From the NCBI GenBank assembly GCA_007129635.1, contig SKVE01000319.1, positions 1 to 6,396 on the forward strand: DNA of 6,396 bases. The letters are read 5' to 3'. The notes beneath the pieces were generated by a model. It was not told where the DNA came from. It did no database searches and saw nothing but the letters and a program-made list of their open reading frames with translations. This DNA is from Planctomycetaceae bacterium (GTDB lineage Bacteria > Planctomycetota > Planctomycetia > Pirellulales > Pirellulaceae). A program made the translations under genes and the position numbers. Of the stretch, positions 1 to 6,396 are shown piece after piece (positions within the stretch are counted from its first letter, which is position 1; every line of letters starts with the position of its first letter).

Positions 1-1511
1 ATTTGAACTCTTAGTACTTCGGGTTGCATGAGCGCCCCCGACTCGGCCGCCGCGAACAGGTCGCCGTCGGGCATCGAATTCCAGAGGAAATACGACAACC
101 GCGAGGCCAGCTCCCAGCCGGTGAGTCCCTCCCGCACTTCTTCCACGGAACCCTCCACGAGGTAAAAGAAGTTCTTGGACACCAGCACGCCCACCAGCGC
201 CGAACGATACGCCGGGCCGAACGACTCGCCCGCGGCAAGCTCATCCCTGACGATATGGACGTAGCGTTCGACCTCCTCAGCGGTCAGCGGACGTCGCCAG
301 GCGCGCTCCGCGAACTTTTGAAGTGACTCGCGACACTCGCCAAGCAACATTTCCAACTGTTCGGGAGCTGTCGGGGCCTTTGCATTGCGCGCGATCGACG
401 TCGGAAAGAGCCCCTCGCGCTTCTGCCGGTCCTCCTCGCTGACGGGTACGCTCTCCCACTCGATCCAGTCCACCAGCAACAACGGGAACAGCGGTCGACC
501 TTCGTCATCAAACAGCTTGTACCCGGCAGGACTTCTTCCGATGCGTGGCTGTCGCGAGTGGATGAATTGCCGGGCAGTTTGGCTGTGGGTGTGAGCATTT
601 CCTGGAAACCCCGTCACCGCATTGAAGATCTGAAAGCTGCTGGTCGTCGTCACAAACTCCACGACGATCGGCTGATCTTCCGCTGCGATGATGTCTTCGT
701 CAAAGATCGACCTCTTCTGCGTGAAGTCCCAGACGGTCAGATGCGGAGCGCGGCCACCCTTGGGTTGCAGGCCGCTAAGACGGATCCGCACCGCTACCGG
801 CGCACCGCCGCTCTGCATATGAATATGACCTCCCTCCACGCCGGGCCAGAAGATCTCACGGTATCGAACCTCTGCTGCGTTCTCCGTCGCTGGCGTCGCG
901 ATACCGCCGTCCCGCCGCCCCTGGACCGGCTGCGGCATCGTGTCGGGAAACGCCCGAGTCACGACCGCTTCTGCCGCACGGAAGTACCGATCGATGTGCG
1001 ACGGCGAGAGCGTCAGTAGCGCCCCAATCCGGTCGAAGCCATGCCAGCGCGGATCCTCATTGAGAGCGCCGGGCATCGTGGCATCGAAGTGGACTCCCAG
1101 CAGGTCGTAAACCGTGTGGGAATATTCGTCGCGACTGAGCCGATAGGAAGCCACCGGTCCCCGACTGGCCATGCGAGCGGCCCGGCCTTCGGAGATGCTC
1201 GTGGCGATCCAGTCCACGACGCGGCCGAACTCATCGGCTGTCGGCTGCGGTTCGTCTTGGGGAGGCATCTCGCCGTTGTTCATCCGGAAGACGACCTCGT
1301 CCCAGCGTTGTGCCGTCGCAAGATCCACAAACTCGCGCGGCACCGTGTCGAGCCGGAAGTTGCCTTCCTGTTTCTTTGCGTCGTGGCAATGCAGGCAGTA
1401 AGTCTTGAAGAAGGCCGTCGATGCCTCGTCCGATGGCACATCCGCAGCGACACAGGCGCCCGCGAACAGCATCAGCAGCATCGTCGTCGGAATACTCTTA
1501 AATCGGTACAT
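1..1511 (-). CDS. Secreted cytochrome c-like DUF1592-family protein, C-terminus cut by window edge
   Basis: Reading the minus strand from the ATG at 1511 gives 503 uninterrupted codons that run off the left edge, so the gene is partial at its 3' end. Visible parts in order: a Sec signal peptide (about 1-23, hydrophobic TMLLMLFAGACVAA with likely cleavage after VAA); a PSCyt1 cytochrome-like domain (about 30-105) with heme motif CLHCH at 39-43 and a conserved EMPP at 81-84 whose Met could be the second heme ligand; DUF1587 (about 121-185, RLSRDEYSHTVYDLLG); a less conserved beta-rich middle (about 205-350); DUF1595 (about 395-425, ERAWRRPLTAEEVERY); and the start of DUF1592 (about 430 onward, ASRLSYFLWNSMPDGDL). 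The rest of DUF1592 plus DUF1588 and DUF1585, perhaps 300 residues, should lie outside the window. It follows its paralog at 1563-3992 after 51 bases, probably co-transcribed. No clear Shine-Dalgarno precedes the ATG. The family assignment is strong; the biochemical function is unknown. Confidence 0.93.
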   Translation of the reverse strand, partial: MYRFKSIPTTMLLMLFAGACVAADVPSDEASTAFFKTYCLHCHDAKKQEGNFRLDTVPREFVDLATAQRWDEVVFRMNNGEMPPQDEPQPTADEFGRVVDWIATSISEGRAARMASRGPVASYRLSRDEYSHTVYDLLGVHFDATMPGALNEDPRWHGFDRIGALLTLSPSHIDRYFRAAEAVVTRAFPDTMPQPVQGRRDGGIATPATENAAEVRYREIFWPGVEGGHIHMQSGGAPVAVRIRLSGLQPKGGRAPHLTVWDFTQKRSIFDEDIIAAEDQPIVVEFVTTTSSFQIFNAVTGFPGNAHTHSQTARQFIHSRQPRIGRSPAGYKLFDDEGRPLFPLLLVDWIEWESVPVSEEDRQKREGLFPTSIARNAKAPTAPEQLEMLLGECRESLQKFAERAWRRPLTAEEVERYVHIVRDELAAGESFGPAYRSALVGVLVSKNFFYLVEGSVEEVREGLTGWELASRLSYFLWNSMPDGDLFAAAESGALMQPEVLRVQ

Positions 1512-1562
1512 ATTCGGTGGTCTTTTGAATTGGAAAACGGGCCGCAGGACTGGAGGTCCGTT

Positions 1563-3992
1563 CTACTTCGAGCGGAACGTCTCGCTTTGCACGATGCCGT
1601 GAACCAAGGAGCGCAGGCCGTAGTCGTCTTGGAATGCTCCCTTCACAATGGCTTCGATGGCGGGCTGGTCCAGAGGCGTCGCGGGTTGGCCGGTGGCGTA
1701 GGTGAGCAGATGCCACGTGACGCCACGGGCGAGTTGGTCAGGCTGCTTCGCCAACATCGTACGCAACTCCTTCACTCCCGCGAACTCCTTGCCATCCGGC
1801 GTGATGCCGGTCGAGTCGACGGGGAGGCCGTCCTTCCACTGACTCTTGCCCTTGGGGGCCGTACTGTCGATCTGACGATAGCTGGTCCGGTGATTCCCCA
1901 TCACGTCGAAACTCTCCAGGGCAAATCCATACGGATCGAACTTCGCGTGGCATGCGGCACACGATCCCGTGCCGCTATGAAGTGCGAGTTGCTCGCGCAG
2001 CGTTTTCGCTCCGCGGGTATCCGGATCAACGGGGTCGATGTTGGCGGGAGGTGGCGGAATCGGTGTACCCAGCAACCGCTCGGCGACCCACACGCCCCGC
2101 TTGACCGGCGAGGTCAGGGTGCCGTTGGCGGTCACTTTCATGGTGGAAGCCTGAGTCCAGATGCCGCCGAACGGCGTGTCGGTCGGAAGCTGGATTTCGC
2201 GGATCGTAAATCCCTCGACGCCAGCGATGCCGTAGTGCCTGGCAAGCCGGTCGTTGAGCATCGCCCAACGCGGGGCCACGAAGTCGCGAACGCTGAGGTT
2301 CATGTCGAGCATGTGGCGGAACGTGGCCTGCGTCTCCATAACGCTCGAAAGCTTCAGCAGGTCGTCGTACTCGGGGTAGAGGTCTTTGTCGGGAGTCGTG
2401 TTGTCGATGCCCCAAAGGCCAAGCCACTGGTCGAGGAAATCCTTCACAAACCGCTCGGACTTCGCATCCTTCAGAAGTCGTTCCGTCTGATCCAGCAACA
2501 CTTGCAGATCGGAGAGTTTTCTGTTTCGAGCCACTTCGAGGAGTTCTTCATCAGGGGTGGAGTTCCAGAGGAAATACGACAACCGCGAGGCGAGGGCGAA
2601 GTCGGACAGCTTGCCGGGGTTCTCCACCACGCACAGGAAATCGGGGGCGGTCATCATGGCGGTCAGTTCCGTCACGTACGCCTGCTTGAGTGGCATTTCC
2701 GCGTCGACCGCTTCCATGTACTTCGTGACGCTGGCCGAGAGTTCCTGCTCGTTGAGGTCACGCCGGTACAACCGGAGTCCAATCGCGGCGAACGATTTTG
2801 TCACAACAGACTGGAGTTCATCACGCGAGAGATTCTGTGCGTTTTTCAGCGTGGCATTCTGCTTGAAGGCTTGCTGGATTGCCGCCGGCATCTCTGCCGT
2901 GAAGAGCTGCTGGCCGGGTAACGTCTCTTCGAGTTCCACGACATCGACCCACTGGATGGCTAGCCCCGGACGACCTTTGCCCAGGACGGATGCCAGGTTG
3001 TTCTTCGGCACCGGCTCCCCAAGCCCCAGCGGGATCAAACGGATCCCGTCGTCGCTGGGACCGTCGCTATTCCAGCCGGTTCGCAGATAGACGTCGGCCT
3101 CCACGATGGCAGGCTTTCCTGGTGGAGCATCCACGACCTTGAGCAGTTCCAGGATCTGCGGATAAGCCCACACGTGCCCGACATAGATACCGACGGGAAG
3201 CGGCTTGTCGGTCTGGTATCCATAGATGTGCATCCGCAGGCGGTGCAGGCCGGGCTTGCGCGGCCCAGGAAAGTAAATCCGCCTGCCGTCGGGCGCCTCT
3301 TTGTCCAATCGCCCCGAAGTGGAGTCGGAGTTGAACGACACCCACCACCCATCGGGCAGTTCCAGGGCGTGACCTTTGGATTGGCCTGTATCGTTAGCCC
3401 AGAGCCGCGTCGTCGCTTTCCCCTCGGGCACTTGAAACATCTTCTCTACGATCAACTCCGCGATCGCGAGCTGCCCCTCCGTGACGGCCGTCGAGAAAGG
3501 CAATGCCGTGCTGACTCGATCGTAGCCGTCCACACGGCCATCGCCGGGCATCCGTTTTTTGACGGGAGGGCGGATCCCGAAAATGTCCTGGACGGTGTTG
3601 GCGTATTCGTTTCGCGAGAGCCGTCGAAATTTGCTGCGGCCTTCGCGTTGCTGTTGTTCGAGCAGGAGCGTGGTGAACTCACCTCGCACCCAGGCTGCCA
3701 GCGCCTGCGTTTCCGCGGGCTGCAGCGGTTCGGAGTCCTTGGGCGGCATCGTTCCCGCTTCGACTCGTTCCAACAGACGAAACCATAGATGGCTTTGCGT
3801 GCGGAGTTGCTCCAGCGACCGCGGGCCGGCGAGATCAAGTTTCGCCTGCACCTGCTGGCCGCTATGGCAATCGGTGCAGTGAGCCGCAAGGACCGGCAGC
3901 ACTCGCTTCTGAAACGCAGTGGACGCATCCTCGGCGCGCGCGGCTGCGTGAATCACAAACAGCAGAATGACCGGCAGCAGTATGGGTCGCAT
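1563..3992 (-). CDS. Secreted diheme-type PSCyt1/DUF1587/DUF1595/DUF1592/DUF1588/DUF1585 protein
   Basis: This is a complete 809-residue protein. The frame also has a TTG two codons upstream (3998), but the ATG at 3992 fits better: it gives MRPILLPV as a normal signal start, with a weak GAG(A) about 9 bases upstream. Domains: Sec signal peptide (1-20, cleavage after ARA); PSCyt1 cytochrome-like domain (about 26-102) with CTDCH at 39-43 and TMPP at 91-94; DUF1587 (about 121-186, RLSRNEYANTVQDIFG); a beta-rich middle region (about 195-355) resembling a carbohydrate-binding or PA14-like jelly roll, which is uncertain; DUF1595 (about 400-432); DUF1592 (about 437-565, LASRLSYFLWNSTPDEELL); DUF1588 (about 585-700) with a second CxxCH, CAACH at 678-682, followed by FDPYGFALESFD; and DUF1585 (about 725-807). 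The two CxxCH motifs suggest a periplasmic or surface c-type diheme protein. The substrate is unknown. The neighbouring DUF1552 gene is a typical partner in planctomycetes. Confidence 0.96.
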   Translation of the reverse strand: MRPILLPVILLFVIHAAARAEDASTAFQKRVLPVLAAHCTDCHSGQQVQAKLDLAGPRSLEQLRTQSHLWFRLLERVEAGTMPPKDSEPLQPAETQALAAWVRGEFTTLLLEQQQREGRSKFRRLSRNEYANTVQDIFGIRPPVKKRMPGDGRVDGYDRVSTALPFSTAVTEGQLAIAELIVEKMFQVPEGKATTRLWANDTGQSKGHALELPDGWWVSFNSDSTSGRLDKEAPDGRRIYFPGPRKPGLHRLRMHIYGYQTDKPLPVGIYVGHVWAYPQILELLKVVDAPPGKPAIVEADVYLRTGWNSDGPSDDGIRLIPLGLGEPVPKNNLASVLGKGRPGLAIQWVDVVELEETLPGQQLFTAEMPAAIQQAFKQNATLKNAQNLSRDELQSVVTKSFAAIGLRLYRRDLNEQELSASVTKYMEAVDAEMPLKQAYVTELTAMMTAPDFLCVVENPGKLSDFALASRLSYFLWNSTPDEELLEVARNRKLSDLQVLLDQTERLLKDAKSERFVKDFLDQWLGLWGIDNTTPDKDLYPEYDDLLKLSSVMETQATFRHMLDMNLSVRDFVAPRWAMLNDRLARHYGIAGVEGFTIREIQLPTDTPFGGIWTQASTMKVTANGTLTSPVKRGVWVAERLLGTPIPPPPANIDPVDPDTRGAKTLREQLALHSGTGSCAACHAKFDPYGFALESFDVMGNHRTSYRQIDSTAPKGKSQWKDGLPVDSTGITPDGKEFAGVKELRTMLAKQPDQLARGVTWHLLTYATGQPATPLDQPAIEAIVKGAFQDDYGLRSLVHGIVQSETFRSK

Positions 3993-4030
3993 ATTCAAAT
4001 CTCAGTGGGTGTGGTGAGTGATTAGTCGAT

Positions 4031-4139
4031 CGGCAGGTGAAAACTACCCGGCAGTTTTTTGTACGACGGACTTCTAGTCCGTCGAATCTTGTGATCGACG
4101 GACTAGAAGTCCGTCGTACTGGTGCATTTCCACCTGCCG
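4031..4139. repeat. Nested palindrome (two hairpins within one long hairpin), REP/MITE-like
   Basis: Almost the whole gap between the DUF1552 stop and the next gene is a dyad-symmetric element. Perfect 24-base arms at 4061-4084 and 4096-4119 pair with each other (25 bp if A4085-T4095 is counted) around a 9-11 base loop. Each arm is itself a palindrome: CGACGGACT, a 3-base spacer, then AGTCCGTCG, at 4064-4084 (spacer TCT) and 4096-4116 (spacer AGA). The 9-mer thus occurs four times, and the element could fold as one long hairpin or as two small ones. An outer inverted repeat CGGCAGGTG (4031-4039) / CACCTGCCG (4131-4139) encloses it, extended by AAA/TTT with one bulged base. The structure itself is seen directly. 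Interpretation as a dispersed intergenic repeat, or as an mRNA-stabilising or attenuating structure between the two genes, is inference. No transposase is present. Confidence 0.9.
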
Positions 4140-4145
4140 TTCGCT

Positions 4146-5420
4146 TTAACTCAGTTCCGTAATGGTGCCGGTGCCGGAGCCGAACTTGTCTGTTGGCACG
4201 CCGAATTTCTGCAGCATGTTGACGTACAGCTTCGCCAGCGGTGTGTTGTTCCCCGTGTCTCCGGCGATATGTTGACCGTGCCGATAGCCGCCACCCGCCA
4301 ACAGGATCGGCAAGTTGGTTGTGCCGTGGCCGCTGGCGTCGCCGAGATTGCTGCCGATGAGAACCTGCGTGGAATCCAGCAGACTTGCCGTACCTTCCTT
4401 CGTGTCTCGCAACGAGGCCAGCAACTCGCGGAACGCACCCATCGTGACCTTCTCGACGATCTTCAGTTGTTCGATCTTTTCGGGATTCCGGCCGTGATGC
4501 GTCAGGCCATGATGCCCCTCGTTGATGCCTTCGATGGGCGGCTTTTCGTCCATGCCTCGGATGAAAATCGAGACGACGCGGGTTGAGTCTGTCTGCACCG
4601 CGAGCTTAGCCAGCGAGAACAGCACCTTTGCGCGGCCGATGCTGTCGCTGCGATCGGCAAACGGGCTGGGATAGTTTTCGTTCGGGGCCGGCTCGGTGAC
4701 GGTCGGCTTGGGTCGATTCACCCAGGCTTCTTCGGCCACCAGTTGCTTTTCCAGATCGCGCACCGCTTCCGTGTAGTCGGCGAGTTGCTGGCGATCGTAG
4801 CTGCTGACCGACCTCTCCAATTGGCCCAGCCGTTCGCGCATCCGATCCAGCATGCTCTGGCCGCGTTTGAGCCGAGCGAGTTCTTTGTCCACGTCCCCCT
4901 GGTTCCCCGCGAGGAACATCCGAGCGTAGATCTGCGAGGGGCTGTTCAAGGCCGGAATGCCAGCCCCGGTCGCCGTGTACGACAGTGGGCTTCCATCCAG
5001 AGTCGAGAGCGTCATCAGCGGGAACCGCGTGGCCCCGGCGACATGTTGCGAGGCGAGGACGTCCAGCGACATCGTGTTGCGGAACCCCGGGCGCGTAGGG
5101 TGCTTCGCACTGGTCAGAAAGCAGGCTTCGGACGCATGGTCGCCGCCAATGTCCGGATGCGAGATGCCCGAGAAGACCGTGAACTTGTCGCGCAAATCCT
5201 CCAGCAGTTGCAGATATTCACTGGCTTCGTAATCGCGACCAGGCTTCGCTGGGAAGAACGAAGGTCCATACAGCCCAAAGCTCGTGCAGACGCAGATGAT
5301 CCGCTGCGGCGGAGTCTTCTCATCGGCCCGGGCGAAAGTTTCCAGCCACGGCAAGGCCAGCACAGCCGAACCGGCCGTCAGCATCTGCCTGCGGGTGAGT
5401 TGTGCGTTGTTCAAGTTCAT
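4146..5420 (-). CDS. Tat-exported DUF1552 family protein
   Basis: This is a complete 424-residue protein. A TTG at 5441 would add seven residues, but the ATG at 5420 is preceded by GAGGA at a 6-base spacing and places the twin-arginine motif near the N-terminus, so I chose 5420. Residues 8-32 form a Tat signal (LTRRQML, then a hydrophobic TAGSAVLALPWL, then ARA), so the protein is probably exported folded. The mature part matches the DUF1552 family: IICVCTSFGLYGPSFFP at 41-57, FSGISHPDIGGDHAS at 83-97, a charged, probably coiled-coil stretch at about 178-235, GHHGLTHHG at 302-310, and SNLGDASGHGTTNLPILLAGG at 357-377. The last motif resembles the C-terminal metal-site region of DUF1501/alkaline-phosphatase-like proteins, so a hydrolase fold is plausible but not shown. 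The gene sits between an oxidoreductase gene and two DUF1592 genes, all in the same direction. The family call is confident; the enzymatic activity is unknown. Confidence 0.95.
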   Translation of the reverse strand: MNLNNAQLTRRQMLTAGSAVLALPWLETFARADEKTPPQRIICVCTSFGLYGPSFFPAKPGRDYEASEYLQLLEDLRDKFTVFSGISHPDIGGDHASEACFLTSAKHPTRPGFRNTMSLDVLASQHVAGATRFPLMTLSTLDGSPLSYTATGAGIPALNSPSQIYARMFLAGNQGDVDKELARLKRGQSMLDRMRERLGQLERSVSSYDRQQLADYTEAVRDLEKQLVAEEAWVNRPKPTVTEPAPNENYPSPFADRSDSIGRAKVLFSLAKLAVQTDSTRVVSIFIRGMDEKPPIEGINEGHHGLTHHGRNPEKIEQLKIVEKVTMGAFRELLASLRDTKEGTASLLDSTQVLIGSNLGDASGHGTTNLPILLAGGGYRHGQHIAGDTGNNTPLAKLYVNMLQKFGVPTDKFGSGTGTITELS

Positions 5421-5426
5421 GCTCAA

Positions 5427-5431
5427 TCCTC
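5427..5431 (-). promoter_or_regulatory. Shine-Dalgarno site (GAGGA) for the DUF1552 gene
   Basis: The minus strand reads GAGGA, then six bases, then the ATG at 5420. This is the only clear ribosome-binding site among the three starts visible in the window. It decides for the ATG at 5420 over the upstream in-frame TTG at 5441, which would place this site inside the coding region. Confidence 0.7.
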
Positions 5432-5485
5432 GCTTGTTCAAAAAGGACGGTTTGAAGGAAAGGTTTCCGAGCCTGCCGACTCTTC

Positions 5486-5514
5486 ATTATCTCTGTCTGT
5501 ACGTTCTTGTTCAC
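5486..5514 (-). promoter_or_regulatory. Weak sigma70-like promoter candidate ahead of the DUF1552 gene
   Basis: On the minus strand a -10-like GATAAT (5486-5491, 5 of 6 to consensus) lies 17 bases after GTGAAC (5509-5514, only 3 of 6 to the -35 consensus). The -10 is about 65 bases before the ATG at 5420. The -35 overlaps the stop codon of the upstream oxidoreductase gene. If real, it would let the DUF1552/DUF1592 genes be transcribed independently of the oxidoreductase. The spacing is good but the -35 match is poor, and planctomycete promoters are not well defined, so this may be chance. Confidence 0.2.
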
Positions 5515-6396
5515 TTCCCCCACACAGCGACTCGATCCTGGCGGTAGGCATCGTTCGCGAGATGGGCAGCGGCGGCGGCACTGACGCCGGCGCTGATGGG
5601 AGCACTCGGTTGCCGCTGATTGCGGATGGCGTCGATCCAGTTTTGCAAGTGCAACCGTTCGCCATCGGGCTCCGGGTAGAAGTCACGGCCGCGCGGCAGC
5701 GTCGGGTTGAGGTTTTGTTCTTCCGACTTCTTGTCTGGGAAACGCAGTTCGGGAATCAGTTCAAAGCGTCCGCGGTCGATGTAGAGGTTGCCCTCCGTGC
5801 CCATGAAGGTGATGTGCGAGCCTTCGCGGGCGTTGCTAAACGTTCCCTCGAAGTGCATTTGCAGGTTGTTGCCGTGGTGCAGAAGGGTCTGAATCGTGTC
5901 GGGCGTTTGCCAAACATTCTGCGCCATATTGAATTGGCCGAGTGTGACAGCCTTGTCGGGATGATCGACATTCAGAATCCAGTGGGCCACATCGAGCCAA
6001 TGAACCATCAGGTCGGTGAGGATGCCATTGCCGAAATCCCAGAACCAGCGCCAGTTGCGAAACTTGTATTCGTCGAAGTCCTGAGCCGGTGCGTTGCCGA
6101 GAAATCGTTTCCAATCGAGCCGTTTGGGATCGGCATTCTGTGCTCCCTGGCGAATGCGATCAGCGTTGCGGTTCCAGGTCATGTGGACTTTGTGGACGGT
6201 GCCGATGCGCCCGCCATTGATCAGCTCCTTGGCTCGAATGATGTGTGGCATCGAACGCTGTTGCGTCCCGATCTGCACAATGCGCCGATGCTTGGCGAGC
6301 GCCGCCGTGATCTCGGCCCCCTCGCGCATCTTATGAGTCAGCGGCTTTTCGACGTAAACGTCTTTACCCGCGGCCATCGCGTCGATCGTCATCGGA
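5511..6396 (-). CDS. Gfo/Idh/MocA family NAD(P)-dependent oxidoreductase, N-terminus cut by window edge
   Basis: The frame is open to the right edge, and the Met at 6392 is internal, so the true start and the glycine-rich Rossmann NAD(P)-binding motif lie outside the window (roughly 100-150 residues missing). About 294 C-terminal residues are visible. Numbered from the Met at 6392, the family-typical EKP motif (VYVEKPLTHKM, Glu16-Lys17-Pro18) ends the nucleotide-binding domain. It is followed by IGTQQRSMPHIIRAKELI and then the substrate-domain signature ILTDLMVHWLDVAHW (Asp127, His131, Asp134, His137), which holds the usual catalytic-region Asp and His. An aromatic-rich NWRWFWDFG (113-121) precedes it. 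The C-terminal alpha/beta domain ends in AVWGK and a TGA stop. The family acts on sugars, inositols and related polyols; the substrate cannot be named here. Many planctomycete members carry a Tat signal, which cannot be checked in this window. The gap to the downstream DUF1552 gene is 90 bases. Confidence 0.95.
   Translation of the reverse strand, partial: PMTIDAMAAGKDVYVEKPLTHKMREGAEITAALAKHRRIVQIGTQQRSMPHIIRAKELINGGRIGTVHKVHMTWNRNADRIRQGAQNADPKRLDWKRFLGNAPAQDFDEYKFRNWRWFWDFGNGILTDLMVHWLDVAHWILNVDHPDKAVTLGQFNMAQNVWQTPDTIQTLLHHGNNLQMHFEGTFSNAREGSHITFMGTEGNLYIDRGRFELIPELRFPDKKSEEQNLNPTLPRGRDFYPEPDGERLHLQNWIDAIRNQRQPSAPISAGVSAAAAAHLANDAYRQDRVAVWGK

Noticed and set aside
13..20. Lipoprotein reading of the first signal peptide (cysteine at residue 20 of the 1-1511 gene)
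   Set aside because: The residues before Cys20 are A-G-A, lacking the Leu/Val/Ile expected at -3 of a lipobox. Cleavage after VAA fits signal peptidase I better. The coordinates given here are residue numbers.
1..1511. A frameshifted or decayed pseudogene in the left 1.5 kb
   Set aside because: Manual translation from 1511 gives 503 codons with no stop and with continuous domain order. The apparent fragmentation comes only from the missing stop at the edge.
1041..2921. A 626-codon open frame on the plus strand
   Set aside because: It lies antisense to two well-supported DUF1592 genes, and even bridges the gap between them. Its translation is rich in Arg, His, Val and Gly with no recognisable domain. 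Long antisense open frames are expected opposite GC-rich coding sequence.
3174..3788. A 204-codon plus-strand open frame, and the other plus-strand frames opposite the minus-strand genes
   Set aside because: All are shadows of the minus-strand genes, with low-complexity compositions and no domain motifs.
4050..4119. The 25-bp hairpin as a rho-independent terminator
   Set aside because: Read on the minus strand, the hairpin is followed by a run of A (the T run at 4055-4060 on the plus strand), not U. Read on the plus strand, it has no T tract after it. Neither direction gives a canonical terminator.
5441..5441. TTG at 5441 as the start of the DUF1552 gene, and TTG at 3998 for the 809-residue DUF1592 gene
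   Set aside because: In both cases an ATG follows within 2-7 codons and gives a better signal peptide. For DUF1552, a GAGGA site sits at ideal spacing before the ATG at 5420.
5457..5468. Small palindrome GGAAA-GG-TTTCC in the gap before the DUF1552 gene
   Set aside because: Five-base arms are expected by chance, and there is no supporting context.

Overview
The window looks like a piece of a Planctomycetota chromosome, probably the Pirellulales/Rhodopirellula side of the phylum, although that finer placement is only an impression. The evidence is the gene content: two secreted proteins with the PSCyt1 - DUF1587 - DUF1595 - DUF1592 - DUF1588 - DUF1585 architecture, a Tat-exported DUF1552 protein, and a Gfo/Idh/MocA oxidoreductase. 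These families are strongly expanded in planctomycetes. Base composition is moderately GC-rich throughout.

All four protein genes lie on the minus strand, so transcription runs from right to left. In that order they are: (1) the C-terminal two thirds of a Gfo/Idh/MocA oxidoreductase (5511-6396, 5' end outside the window); (2) a DUF1552 protein with a twin-arginine signal (4146-5420); (3) a complete 809-residue cytochrome-c-like DUF1592 protein (1563-3992); (4) a second, paralogous DUF1592 protein (1-1511). Gene 4 is open across the left edge and has no stop codon in the window, so a search for complete ORFs shows only out-of-frame fragments there. The intergenic gaps are 90, 153 and 51 bases.

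The 153-base gap between the DUF1552 gene and the first DUF1592 gene holds the most striking non-coding structure. It is a nested palindrome at 4031-4139 in which four copies of a 9-mer form two small hairpins, which together form one 25-bp hairpin inside an outer 9-bp inverted repeat. It looks like a dispersed REP/MITE-like element, not a standard terminator.

Functionally, genes 2-4 encode exported proteins: two Sec-exported heme-binding (CxxCH) multidomain proteins and one Tat-exported protein distantly resembling the alkaline-phosphatase/DUF1501 fold. DUF1592 and DUF1552 proteins are commonly encoded together in planctomycetes, but their biochemical role is unknown. Co-function in an envelope or periplasmic redox/degradative process is inference. 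I found no RNA genes, CRISPR array, transposase, integrase or defence genes.
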